Under the pieces are notes generated by a model, which worked only from the letters and a program-made list of their open reading frames with translations, was not told the origin of the DNA and did not search any database. The translations under genes were made by a program, and so were the position numbers. Positions 41,142-48,632 of a DNA stretch of 48,632 nucleotides are shown here, piece by piece. Origin of the DNA: Micromonospora avicenniae (lineage in GTDB: Bacteria; Actinomycetota; Actinomycetes; Mycobacteriales; Micromonosporaceae). Location of the stretch: the NCBI RefSeq assembly GCF_900156065.1, contig NZ_FTNF01000032.1, positions 1-48,632 of the forward strand, in the 5' to 3' direction. Each line of letters starts with the position of its first letter. The stretch's first letter is position 1.

Positions 41142-41810
41142 GTCGTATACCGCACGCCCGCACGCGGACGGGGCGAGTCCGGATGTTGTGGCTACCGAGA
41201 TGCGGGCCGGTGCTCCGTCCGTCAGGGCGGGGGTGAAGGCCCGCGCGGGACGTCTCGGGGGTGGTGCAGCGCTCTGTCATCCGGTCGCGGCCACGCTGGC
41301 CCGGGTGGCGCTGACCCTGCCGGGTCTGGCGCTGCCCCAAGGCGGTCAGCCGATGACCCGTCCCCGGCGCAGCGCGGTCCGAGGTTTCGCCGGACTCGGT
41401 TGAGCCGGGTTTCCGGCGATCACCACGGCTTCCGCTCGGCCCGGGTGACCGCGCCGGCATCGCCTCGGCGCGGCGTGCACGAGTCCGCTGCCGATGCCGG
41501 CTCCCCACCGGCTGTCCGGCACTTGATGTAGGGGACCGGCCTCGCGCCGGCCGGAGCCGGCCGTGGGAGCGTGCTCGGCGTACTCGGGCAGTCACCGTAC
41601 GCTGCCGCCGGGAATCGCGTGCAGAGCTCGGCTGACGTGCGGCTTTGCATGATCACGACGATTGACGTAGCGGCGGGGTCGCCTTCCTCGACAACTGCCG
41701 CATGACGTCCCGCTCATGCCGTCCTTAGTGTCATGCTCCGTGCGCTCTTCGGCTGCGCGGTGTCCAAGCTGCGCTGAGAGTCACCAAGGGAGAATTGCCA
41801 AGGGAGAAGT
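41142..41810. other. 669-base stretch without a supported gene
   Basis: Open frames on both strands are Arg/Pro/Ala-rich with no family resemblance or ribosome-binding site. The last 100 bases probably carry the promoter of the LVIVD gene. Just before that start there is a direct repeat: CCAAGGGAGAA occurs twice (about 41783 and 41798), giving two consecutive Shine-Dalgarno-like sites. Confidence 0.45.
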
Positions 41811-41813
41811 GTG

Positions 41814-43289
41814 GTGAAAGCGAAGCCCCTCGTCGCGGGCGCGGTCGCTCTGGCGGCGGCTCTGGCAGTGCAGCTCGGTGCGGCCGGCGCGGCATTCGCC
41901 GCCGGGCCGGGATCGAGCCCGTCGGACAACTCCGCCCACGGCGGGACGGTCCTGGACGACGTCCACAATGAGCCGACGACCGCCGTCGCAGGCAACGTCA
42001 CGTTCATCGACAACGTCAGGGGAGTCAGCGGCTACTCGGCGCTGAACTTCATCAACTACGACAAGTACGGCTACGACTTCATGTTCGCCAACGGCACCGG
42101 CGGTCTGGCCGTCTGGTCGCTGAAGGACCCCAAGCACCCGGCCCTGGTCTCGAAGATCACGGCGGCCGAGCTGCGCCTGCCGGGGGACACCCAGGACAGG
42201 TTCTGGGAAGGCGAGAACATGACCGTCGACCCGAAGCGCAAGCTGGTCTTCCTCACCCGGGACCCGCGTGGCTTCGGTGGCACCGTCTCGACCGGCCAGT
42301 CCGGCGTGTACATCGTCGATGTCAAGAATCCGTGGAAGCCGGAAGTCGTCACCTTCCACCCGATTCCGGCCGGGCACACCGCCACCTGCATCAACGACTG
42401 CAAGTACCTCTGGTCGGTCGGTCCGGCCAACACGGGTACGCCGGGCCAGGACCCCTCCTGGAAGGGTGTGCCGGTGCGGGTGACCGACATCCACGACATC
42501 AAGCACCCGTACACCTTCGACCAGGCGGTCGATCTGGGTCGGCACGACGGGGTCACCGACTACGTGCACAGCGTCGACGTCGACAAGAACGGCATCGCCT
42601 GGGCCTCCGGTGAGGGTGGCGTGCGCGGCTACTGGACCGAGGGCCGGCATTACGACCCGGTGCAGAAGCGCAACCGCGTCGCGACGGCGTACGACCCGGT
42701 GCCGTACGCGGGCGGGACCGTCGTGGCCACCAACCCGGCGGGCACCGAGTTCTTCGACTTCTTCGACCACAACGCGTACCACAACACGGAGAAGGTCGGC
42801 GACTTCGACAAGGGTGAGCTGCTCTACATCACCAACGAGAACATCACGACCTGCTCCCGGGCGGGCGAGTTCAAGATCGCCTCGTTGAAGGGCAGCTACG
42901 ACGGCGAGGGCTGGCGTTCCACGCCGGAGAATCCGTTCCGGCTGGACCTGATCAGCCACTGGTCGCCGTGGGGCAAGGAGGGCTCGGCCACCACCGGTAG
43001 CTGCTCCGCGCACTGGTTCACGGTGAACGGCAACATCGTGGCGCAGGGGTGGTACGGGCAGGGCACCCGCTTCATCGACGTGTCGGACCCGAAGAACCCG
43101 ACCCAGGTCGGCTACTTCCGGGTGCCGGCAGGCGAGGGTGTGACCGGCGGTTCGGCGTCGGCCGTCTACTGGCACAACGGGCTGGTCTACGTCGCGGACT
43201 ACAACCGGGGCGTCGACGTCCTGCGGTTCGACGGCAAGCTGGCCGGCGCACCGGACGACAAGATCTGTTGGAACTCGTGCGACAAGTAA
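41814..43289 (+). CDS. Secreted LVIVD-repeat beta-propeller protein
   Basis: About 491 residues. Two adjacent GTG codons (41811, 41814) follow AGGGAG; 41814 has the better spacing. The signal peptide is AVALAAALAVQLGAAGAAFA with cleavage after AFA. Propeller strands recur: DFMFANGTGGLAVWSLKDPK, QSGVYIVDVKNPWKPEVV, VPVRVTDIHDIKHPYTFD, RFIDVSDPKNPTQVGYFRVP and LVYVADYNRGVDVLRFDGKL. These are the LVIVD pattern, in which D-V-x-N/D-P ends a blade. Four Cys lie in pairs (CINDC; CWNSC at the end), suggesting disulfides. An exported scaffold or ligand-binding role is expected. A terminator follows, so the next gene has its own start signals. Its place before copper genes may be meaningful. Confidence 0.85.
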   Translation: MKAKPLVAGAVALAAALAVQLGAAGAAFAAGPGSSPSDNSAHGGTVLDDVHNEPTTAVAGNVTFIDNVRGVSGYSALNFINYDKYGYDFMFANGTGGLAVWSLKDPKHPALVSKITAAELRLPGDTQDRFWEGENMTVDPKRKLVFLTRDPRGFGGTVSTGQSGVYIVDVKNPWKPEVVTFHPIPAGHTATCINDCKYLWSVGPANTGTPGQDPSWKGVPVRVTDIHDIKHPYTFDQAVDLGRHDGVTDYVHSVDVDKNGIAWASGEGGVRGYWTEGRHYDPVQKRNRVATAYDPVPYAGGTVVATNPAGTEFFDFFDHNAYHNTEKVGDFDKGELLYITNENITTCSRAGEFKIASLKGSYDGEGWRSTPENPFRLDLISHWSPWGKEGSATTGSCSAHWFTVNGNIVAQGWYGQGTRFIDVSDPKNPTQVGYFRVPAGEGVTGGSASAVYWHNGLVYVADYNRGVDVLRFDGKLAGAPDDKICWNSCDK

Positions 43290-43299
43290 CCGTCTGAAC

Positions 43300-43346
43300 G
43301 AAAGCACCGGCCCGAGCGCGGCGACGCTGCGCCCGGGCCGGCTTTC
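43300..43346 (+). terminator. Hairpin between the LVIVD gene and the substrate-binding gene
   Basis: An interrupted stem pairs 43300-43304 with 43342-43346 and 43307-43314 with 43334-43341, with a 2-base bulge and a 19-base loop. It begins 11 bases after the stop at 43289. Confidence 0.7.
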
Positions 43347-43373
43347 GGTGGTGACGGATCTGGAGGTAGAACG

Positions 43374-44546
43374 GTGCGACGCAGAGGTGCCGTGCGCTCG
43401 GTCGCGCTGGGCGCGGCCGCGCTGCTGGTGAGCGGCCTACTCGGCGCGTGCTCCGGCTCTGACGAGGGCGGGGGCGAGGGCGGGGGCGCCCCGAAGCTGC
43501 GGGGCGAGATCACGTTCGGGGTGCTGGCCCCGCTGTCCGGCGACCTGGCTGAGCGTGGGCAGGACCTCGTCGACGGGGCGCAGCTGGCTGCCGCTGAGCT
43601 CAACGATCAGGGCGGGGTTCTGGGTCGGCAGGTGAAGGTGGTCGTCGAGGACGGCGGCTGCACGGCGGCGACCGGCGAGCAGGCCGCGACGGGCCTGGCC
43701 GCCAAGAAGGTCGTGGGGATGGTCGGCGGACTGTGTGAGGACGCGGCGGTGGCGGCGGCCAAGACCGTGGCCGCGGCCGGCACGCCGTTCCTGGTCTCCT
43801 CCGCCCCCGCCGACCGGCTGATCGAAGCAGGCGTGCCGTCGGTGTTCCCGATGGAGGCGACGGTCTATCAAGAGGCGCTGGCCGCGGTGCACTGGATGGG
43901 CTACCGGAGCGCGCAGCAGGTGGCGGTGCTCGATGACGGCTCGCCGGCCGCACAGCGGCTGTCCGGCCTGGTGGTCGACCGGATCAAGGCCGACGGCCTG
44001 CCGGTGAGCAGGCGGAGCACCGCTGGTCCGGATCTCGCGAAGCTTGCCGGCGCCGTTACCGCCGCCAAGGCGGACTTCGTCTACTGGACGGGGGCAGCGC
44101 AACCAGGTGGACGACTGGTGAGCGCACTACGCCAGGCCGGCTACACCGGCAATTTCATGGCCTCCTCCGAGTCGGACAGCCCCGAGTTTCTGCAGGCTGC
44201 CGGCGGGGCGGCCGAGGACGCATTCCTCACCACGGCCGCGGGCCCGAAGCTTCTCCCGACGGCGGCGGACTGGGCCGCCCGCTTCAAGGACCGTTACCGG
44301 CGGGACCCGGGCCGGGACGCCATGCAGGCCTACGACGCGCTCCGCGCGCTGGCGCAGGCGGTGCGCCAGGCAGGGGACACGGCACCCTCGAGGGTCGTCG
44401 ACAACATCCCGCGGCTCGAGGACTTCACCACCTTCACCGGGGTGCTCCGCTTCGCCGCCGATCACTCGATGACGTACGACAACTACGTCATCGCCCAGGT
44501 CCAGGGCGGCACGTTCACCCTGGCCAGCAAGCTGCGTACGGACTGA
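43374..44546 (+). CDS. ABC transporter substrate-binding lipoprotein (branched-chain amino acid/amide type)
   Basis: 390 residues from a GTG with GGAGG 8 bases upstream. The N-terminus has a lipoprotein signal: VALGAAALLVSGLLGACSGS, lipobox LGAC. The mature part is the periplasmic-binding-protein-like I fold of LivJ/amide-type proteins: ITFGVLAPLSGDLAERGQDL, LVDGAQLAAAELN, GVLGRQVKVVVED, VVGMVGGLCEDAAVAAAKTV and VYWTGAAQPGGRLVSALRQA. No permease or ATPase genes are adjacent. The CopC-CopD gene begins 5 bases after the stop, so the two are co-translated or at least on one message. It may act as a sensor or solute scavenger rather than with a local ABC system. Confidence 0.87.
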   Translation: MRRRGAVRSVALGAAALLVSGLLGACSGSDEGGGEGGGAPKLRGEITFGVLAPLSGDLAERGQDLVDGAQLAAAELNDQGGVLGRQVKVVVEDGGCTAATGEQAATGLAAKKVVGMVGGLCEDAAVAAAKTVAAAGTPFLVSSAPADRLIEAGVPSVFPMEATVYQEALAAVHWMGYRSAQQVAVLDDGSPAAQRLSGLVVDRIKADGLPVSRRSTAGPDLAKLAGAVTAAKADFVYWTGAAQPGGRLVSALRQAGYTGNFMASSESDSPEFLQAAGGAAEDAFLTTAAGPKLLPTAADWAARFKDRYRRDPGRDAMQAYDALRALAQAVRQAGDTAPSRVVDNIPRLEDFTTFTGVLRFAADHSMTYDNYVIAQVQGGTFTLASKLRTD

Positions 44547-44551
44547 GCCGG

Positions 44552-46513
44552 ATGACGCACAGGATTCGACTCGCAGGCCATCGCTGGGCCCGGCTGGTCA
44601 CGCGGATGACGGTGGTCCTCCTCCTCGCGACCGGCGGCCTGGTCACCAACCTGGCGTCCACCGCACAGCCGGCGTACGCCCACGCCTACCTGGTGGAGAC
44701 CTCGCCGGTCGACGGCGAGGTGCTGGCCTCGCCCCCGGCGGAGGTCCAACTCCGCTTCAACGAGGCGGTCAGCTTCAACGAGCGGTCGATCCAGCTGCTC
44801 GACACCAACGCGGAGAAGCTGACGATCGGGACTGTCGGTCACGTGGACGGGAAGGCCAACACGGCGCAGGTCGGCCTGCCCGCGGACCTGGCCGAGGGAA
44901 CGTACGTCCTGGCCTGGCGGGTCACCTCCGCGGACTCGCACGTGGTGTCGGGCGCGCTGACGTTCAGCATCGGCCATCCGAGCGCGACGGCCGCCCCGGT
45001 GGAGCAGGACGCCCACCGTGCCGTAGTCGTCGTCGACGCGGTCGGCCGTGCCCTGGCCTTCCTCGGGATGGCCCTCGCCCTCGGTGGCGGGCTGTTCGTG
45101 GCGGTGCTCTGGCCCACCGGCCGCACCGACCGCCGCGGCCGGCGCATCGTGTGGTCGGGATTCGCCGTGCTGGCCGCCGGCACCGTGGTGGTCCTGCTCG
45201 TGCAGGGGCCGTACGCCGCCGGCACGTCGCTGGCCGGAGTGTTCGACCCGGACCTGCTCGGCGCGGCACTGTCCATCCGGTTGGGCCACGCGCTGCTGGC
45301 GCGGCTGGTGATCGTGCTCGCCCTCGGCGTGCTGTTCGGGCTCGCCGTACGCCACGGGTCACACCCTGCTACCACCGCGACAGCGACCACCACCGCTCCT
45401 GCCACAGCCGCCGGGACGGCGACCGCTGGGACGGCGACCACCGCGACGGCGATCGCCGAGAAGGCGGCTACCCGGACGGCGATCGCCGAGGAGGCAACCG
45501 CCGGGACGGCGAGCACCGCGACGGCGATCGCCGAGGAGGCGGCTACCGGGACGGCCGGAGCGGCCGACGCCACCCGCCGGATCGTGCTGCCCGCGGTCGC
45601 CGCGGTCGGCGCCGTCGCCCTGCCGCTGACCTGGACGCTGACGGATCACGCGCAGACCGGCGTGCAGACCTGGCTGGCCGTGCCGGCGACCAGCCTGCAC
45701 CTACTGGCCATGGCCCTGTGGCTGGGCGGCCTGATCACGCTCGCGGCCTGCGTCCTCATCCCGGCCGGCAGGCGGGAGTCCAGCCGAGCCGTCACCCTGG
45801 CGCCCGCGCTGCCCAGGTTCTCCGGGCTCGCGCAGGTCTGCTTCGCGGTGATCGCGGCGACCGGCGTCTACCTGGCCTGGCGGCAGGTGGGGACGTGGGC
45901 CGCGCTCGGCGCGACCGACTTCGGCCGGCTGCTCCTCGGCAAGCTCGCCGTCGTCCTCGCCGTGGTGGGTCTCGCCGCCGGAGCGCGGCGGTTCGTACGG
46001 CGGCGCGGCCGCGAGCCCCTCGGCCTCGACGCCGCCCCCGCCGCCGCGGTGCGCCGGCTGCGCCGCTCGGTCGTGGGAGAGATCCTGCTCGGGGTAGCCG
46101 TCGTGTCGATCACGGCAGTGCTCGTCAACACCGCCCCGGCCCGCACCAGCTACGCGCCGCCGGTGCACACCACCGTCCCCGTTCCCGCCGCCGCGGCCGA
46201 GTCGGCCGCCGGGCTGCGGGACGCCTCGATCGAGGTGAACATCGAGCCGGCGCGGTCCGGCGACAACGTGGCCGACATCTACCTCACCGGCCCGGACGGC
46301 TCGCTGGTCGCGGTACCCGAGGTCTCCGGTCAGCTCGAATCACCCGACCGCGACGTCCCGGCACTGCCGGTCACCGTCACCGCGGCCGAACCCGGTCACT
46401 ACGTGGCGAACTCGATGTCCATCCCCTTCCCGGGGGAGTGGGTGCTGCGGCTGGACATCCGAGTCTCCGACTTCGACGAGACACCCGTGCGCGTCCCGTT
46501 CACGGCACGCTGA
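44552..46513 (+). CDS. CopC-CopD fusion copper-handling membrane protein
   Basis: 653 residues. A signal peptide (VVLLLATGGLVTNLASTAQP) ends near YAH, so His44 is the mature N-terminal residue, as in the CopC copper brace. VLAWRVTSADSHVVSGAL has Asp128 and His130, other expected copper ligands. The CopD-like membrane part follows from about 155 (VVDAVGRALAFLGMALALGG, then GHALLARLVIVLALGVLFGL) and continues past 342 (LPAVAAVGAVALPLTW, AVPATSLHLLAMALWLGGLI). The C-terminus has a beta-rich exported domain (ASIEVNIEPARSGDNVADIY). A Thr/Ala-rich repeat block of about 70 residues (271-341) interrupts the membrane part. It imports or delivers copper. Confidence 0.9.
   Translation: MTHRIRLAGHRWARLVTRMTVVLLLATGGLVTNLASTAQPAYAHAYLVETSPVDGEVLASPPAEVQLRFNEAVSFNERSIQLLDTNAEKLTIGTVGHVDGKANTAQVGLPADLAEGTYVLAWRVTSADSHVVSGALTFSIGHPSATAAPVEQDAHRAVVVVDAVGRALAFLGMALALGGGLFVAVLWPTGRTDRRGRRIVWSGFAVLAAGTVVVLLVQGPYAAGTSLAGVFDPDLLGAALSIRLGHALLARLVIVLALGVLFGLAVRHGSHPATTATATTTAPATAAGTATAGTATTATAIAEKAATRTAIAEEATAGTASTATAIAEEAATGTAGAADATRRIVLPAVAAVGAVALPLTWTLTDHAQTGVQTWLAVPATSLHLLAMALWLGGLITLAACVLIPAGRRESSRAVTLAPALPRFSGLAQVCFAVIAATGVYLAWRQVGTWAALGATDFGRLLLGKLAVVLAVVGLAAGARRFVRRRGREPLGLDAAPAAAVRRLRRSVVGEILLGVAVVSITAVLVNTAPARTSYAPPVHTTVPVPAAAAESAAGLRDASIEVNIEPARSGDNVADIYLTGPDGSLVAVPEVSGQLESPDRDVPALPVTVTAAEPGHYVANSMSIPFPGEWVLRLDIRVSDFDETPVRVPFTAR
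45361..45585 (+). repeat. Imperfect tandem repeats inside the CopC-CopD gene
   Basis: ACGGCGATCGCCGAG occurs three times, with related spacers, giving a protein segment of Thr/Ala and AIAEEA units. The frame stays open through the block. It lies in a loop between membrane segments. Confidence 0.8.
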
Positions 46514-46527
46514 AAGGTAGGTAACAC

Positions 46528-47280
46528 ATGCGAGGCGCTTACCGAAACGCGTCCCGGGGCCGGCCGACCACGATCGCCGCCGGCTTGCTCGCCCTCGGCG
46601 TGCTGGCGGGCTGCTCCAGCGAGGGCCCGGCACCCGTGACCAAGCCCCCCTACACCGTGGACTCGGTCCGCTCCGGCCTGGTCAGCCCCGAGGACCTGGG
46701 CGACGGCGCGATCGAGATCGAGGACGAGGGCCACTCCTCGCACGTCATCTACACGCCCCCGAACAGCATCCCGACCTGCCCGTACGTCCAACGTTCCGAA
46801 AACGTCGAGGTCGCCGTGGAGCCGGCGATCGAGCCGGTGGGTGGGAATCCGACCGGACGTACCATCGTCGCGCCTCAGAAGGTGGGGCCGTCGTCGCTGC
46901 CGGTCGTCACCCAGGGCGCGGTGGTCTTCCAGAGCTCCTCGCTCGTGGACGACACGATGAACGCCGTCGTGGCCGAGGCCAACAAGTGCCCGGCGACGTT
47001 CAGCGTGCTCGGCGGACCGCCGACCGTCGTGGGTGAGTACAAGGTCGGCAGTCGGCCGATCGAGATCAACGGGTGGAAGGGGTTCGCGCAGCATCTCGTA
47101 CACACCTCGCCCCCGGAGGTGAACCCGGAGACCTACGACGACCTGGTCACCGTCGTGGTGCGCAAGGCGAACGCCATCATCTACGTCGGCTACACGCAGA
47201 TCAAGTCCGTGGGCAAGCGCGCCGACTCCGACGAGAAGGTCAAGGCGTTGATGAAGACCACGCTGGCCCGTCTCGGCTAG
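46528..47280 (+). CDS. Hypothetical lipoprotein
   Basis: 250 residues. AGGTAGG lies 6 bases before the ATG. The lipoprotein signal (IAAGLLALGVLAGCSS) has lipobox LAGC. The mature part is a beta-rich domain: SVRSGLVSPEDLGDGAIEIE, VAPQKVGPSSLPVVTQGAVV, MNAVVAEANKCPATFSVLGG and VVVRKANAIIYVGYTQIKS. Two Cys in the mature part (IPTCPY, NKCPAT) may pair. I do not recognise the family; the shape resembles small sensor-like lipoproteins of actinomycetes. It is placed between CopC-CopD (14 bases upstream) and a YcnI-like gene (30 bases downstream), so a copper or cytochrome-oxidase maturation role is an inference from position. Confidence 0.78.
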   Translation: MRGAYRNASRGRPTTIAAGLLALGVLAGCSSEGPAPVTKPPYTVDSVRSGLVSPEDLGDGAIEIEDEGHSSHVIYTPPNSIPTCPYVQRSENVEVAVEPAIEPVGGNPTGRTIVAPQKVGPSSLPVVTQGAVVFQSSSLVDDTMNAVVAEANKCPATFSVLGGPPTVVGEYKVGSRPIEINGWKGFAQHLVHTSPPEVNPETYDDLVTVVVRKANAIIYVGYTQIKSVGKRADSDEKVKALMKTTLARLG

Positions 47281-47310
47281 TCATACTGTCGATCGATAGG
47301 AAGCTGGGGA

Positions 47311-48033
47311 ATGCGCATGCTCCGCCGAGTTGTACGTGGCCTCGTAACCGTAGGCGTGGCGGCCTGCCTCGTCGGCGTCCTACCGGCCGCGGCGTTCGCG
47401 CACGTGACGGTCAACCCGGGCACGGCCACCCAGGGCGGTTACGCCGCCCTGACGTTCCGGATTCCCACCGAGAGCGACGACGCGAGCACCACCAAGGTCG
47501 AGGTGCAGTTCCCGGCCGACTCCCCACTGGCCTCGCTCTCGGTGAAGCCGCACGCCGGTTGGTCGTACGAGATCACGAAGAAGAAGCTGACCACACCGAT
47601 CGAGGCGCACGGCGCGCAGATCAGCGAGGTCATCGACAAGATCACCTGGACTGCGGCGGATCCGCAGTCGGCGATCAAACCGGGTGAGTACGACGAGTTC
47701 TCGGTGAGCGCCGGACCGCTGCCCGCAGCCGACCAGTTGGTGTTCAAGACGCTGCAGCACTACAGCAACGGCGAGGTCGTGCGGTGGATCCAGGAGCCGG
47801 CCTCCGGTACCGACGAGCCGGAACGGCCCGCGCCGGTGCTCCGGCTCGTGGCCGAGGCGAATGCGGCATCGTCCCCGGCGGCGGGCACCGAGCAGGCGGC
47901 GGTGGCCGTGGACAGCGCGCCCACGGCGCAGTCGGATGCGGGAAGCCGGTGGGCGGTCGGACTGTCCGTCGCCTCGCTGGTGGTCGCCCTGGTGTGCGCG
48001 GCGATCGCCGTGCGATCCCGCCGGACGCGGTGA
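47311..48033 (+). CDS. YcnI-like (DUF1775) copper-binding membrane protein
   Basis: 240 residues. The signal peptide ends AAAFA/HVTVNPGTA, so His31 is the mature N-terminal residue, the copper ligand in YcnI proteins. The conserved core is GYAALTFRIPTES, ASTTKVEVQFPADSPLASLS, VKPHAGWSYEI and IKPGEYDEFSVSAGPLP. YSNGEVVRWIQEP is the end of the DUF1775 domain. A Pro/Ala linker and one membrane segment (RWAVGLSVASLVVALVCAAI) with a basic tail follow. YcnI and CopC-CopD usually occur together; here they are separated by one lipoprotein gene on the same strand. It probably hands copper to the CopD-type channel or to an oxidase chaperone. Confidence 0.88.
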   Translation: MRMLRRVVRGLVTVGVAACLVGVLPAAAFAHVTVNPGTATQGGYAALTFRIPTESDDASTTKVEVQFPADSPLASLSVKPHAGWSYEITKKKLTTPIEAHGAQISEVIDKITWTAADPQSAIKPGEYDEFSVSAGPLPAADQLVFKTLQHYSNGEVVRWIQEPASGTDEPERPAPVLRLVAEANAASSPAAGTEQAAVAVDSAPTAQSDAGSRWAVGLSVASLVVALVCAAIAVRSRRTR

Positions 48034-48076
48034 GCGCCTGATCGGGGCTCCTCACGCCGGACGCGAGGGGCGCCGA

Positions 48077-48439
48077 TCAGCACCGCCAAATGCGGCTCAG
48101 CGGCAGAAGTGGATGTCTGCATCCATCAGTAGAGCCACCGGTCGAGCTGCCGTCCGACGACCGCGCCTCCACCTCACCGGTCCCCGGCGCGCCGCCGTAC
48201 ACCCAGTCCAGGTCGTCGGAGTTCGCCAACCGGTACATCGTCGGCTCCGCGTGGAATGACACCGCACACACGAGGTCATCGATCAGCGGTACGCCAGAGG
48301 AGACCAGCGCTGCCTTCTGCGGCTCGGGAATCCGCCACGTCGCCACGTCCAGCTCGGTGGCACGCACCACCCGCCCAGTACCAGCCCAGGCCGTAACCGC
48401 TTCGCAATCGGGAGGCAACGGAAGATCATCAAAGGGCAC
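48077..48439 (-). CDS. SUKH-4-like immunity-type protein, 3' end possibly lost
   Basis: 120 residues from a GTG at 48439 with no clear ribosome-binding site. VTAWAGTGRVVRATELDVAT, IPEPQKAALVSSGVPLIDDL and YRLANSDDLDWVYGG follow the start of SUKH-4 immunity proteins (WxGxGxxxR, PE..K..L...G.P). The family normally extends 40-60 residues further. Here, after GEVEARSS, the sequence becomes Ser/Gly-rich and stops at 48077, so a frameshift or truncation is likely. Confidence 0.55.
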   Translation of the reverse strand: MPFDDLPLPPDCEAVTAWAGTGRVVRATELDVATWRIPEPQKAALVSSGVPLIDDLVCAVSFHAEPTMYRLANSDDLDWVYGGAPGTGEVEARSSDGSSTGGSTDGCRHPLLPLSRIWRC

Positions 48440-48545
48440 GCCAATGAGGGTAGTCCGGGCAAGGTTCCGAGCACCCAGTGTCGTGTAGTGGCAGGCATCC
48501 GACCACGGTCACGACAGGACGACGCGACGCCCGACCAGCGGCAGA

Positions 48546-48632
48546 TCAGGACGCCGGGGCGGCGGCACGGTCGCTCGTCGCCACGACGGCGTCGATCTCG
48601 AACTCGACCAACCACGCCGGGTCGATGAAGCG
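48546..48632 (-). CDS. RidA-like protein, C-terminal end (cut by window edge)
   Basis: The minus-strand frame enters from the right edge and stops at TGA 48548-48546. RFIDPAWLVEFEIDAVVATS matches the last strand and helix of the RidA/YjgF family (the V-E-x-E/D-A-V-V ending), which deaminates reactive enamines. Only 28 residues are visible, so the catalytic Arg lies outside the window. Confidence 0.6.
   Translation of the reverse strand, partial: RFIDPAWLVEFEIDAVVATSDRAAAPAS

Noticed and set aside
41188..41656. Small open frames in the gap after the second regulator
   Set aside because: Low-complexity Ala/Arg/Pro text on both strands, no start signals.
41781..43307. A minus-strand open frame of 508 codons
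   Set aside because: Antisense to the LVIVD propeller gene, which has a signal peptide and repeats; the antisense text shows none.
45361..45585. Repeat block considered as a CRISPR array
   Set aside because: Repeat units are short, adjacent, in frame and translate into Thr/Ala repeats; there are no regular unique spacers and no cas genes.

Overview
The window is GC-rich actinobacterial DNA. The third-position GC bias, frequent GTG and TTG starts, an F420-type luciferase-like oxidoreductase, a SigE-type sigma factor, and type VII secretion, YbaB and SUKH families all point to a filamentous actinomycete. Micromonosporaceae is my best guess; it is an inference from gene style, not a demonstrated assignment.

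Layout. (1) 1-5.2 kb: the end of an IS481 transposase, a small orphan gene, two paralogous berberine-bridge-type FAD oxidoreductases on either side of an F420-type oxidoreductase (all minus strand, two with strong terminators), and a frameshifted remnant of a PLP-dependent decarboxylase/aminotransferase. (2) 5.4-12.3 kb: a TrmB/LuxR-type regulator converging on a large secreted M4 metallopeptidase, then an NAD-dependent epimerase, a VOC protein and a secreted S1 peptidase. (3) 12.7-18.4 kb: poorly conserved genes and damaged ones, including a frameshifted alpha/beta hydrolase, SUKH-like proteins, a DUF7336-like protein and an S66 peptidase remnant. (4) 18.6-31.8 kb: an accessory island with a SigE-type sigma factor, an unknown 425-residue protein, a DUF4190 protein beside a three-frame ATPase remnant, a MazG-like pyrophosphohydrolase with a PD-(D/E)XK/DUF2075 ATPase, a type VII secretion toxin cassette (YbaB, EspC-like, WXG/zincin toxin, zinc-ribbon protein), small orphan genes, an 819-residue HIRAN/zinc-ribbon/nuclease/HTH protein, and a decayed IS4 element. 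(5) 31.9-41.1 kb: secreted peptidases (S15/CocE type, M14 and a 1234-residue S8 subtilase) with a second TrmB/LuxR regulator, plus a junction where an NRPS thioesterase fragment abuts a beta-propeller fragment next to a 76-bp palindrome. (6) 41.8-48.0 kb: an exported copper-type group of LVIVD propeller protein, ABC substrate-binding lipoprotein, CopC-CopD fusion, lipoprotein and YcnI-like protein. The window ends with a SUKH-4-like gene and the 3' end of a RidA-like gene.

How the genes fit together. Five secreted peptidases of five families suggest a saprophytic exoprotease repertoire, and each of the two largest sits beside a regulator of the same unusual TrmB-plus-LuxR architecture. The 41.8-48.0 kb genes form a plausible copper/heme-copper-oxidase maturation group. 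The best candidates for undescribed systems are in 21.5-30.6 kb: the MazG plus DUF2075 pair, the T7SS toxin whose stop codon overlaps the start of a zinc-ribbon gene, and the HIRAN-nuclease protein. I saw no rRNA, tRNA or CRISPR array.
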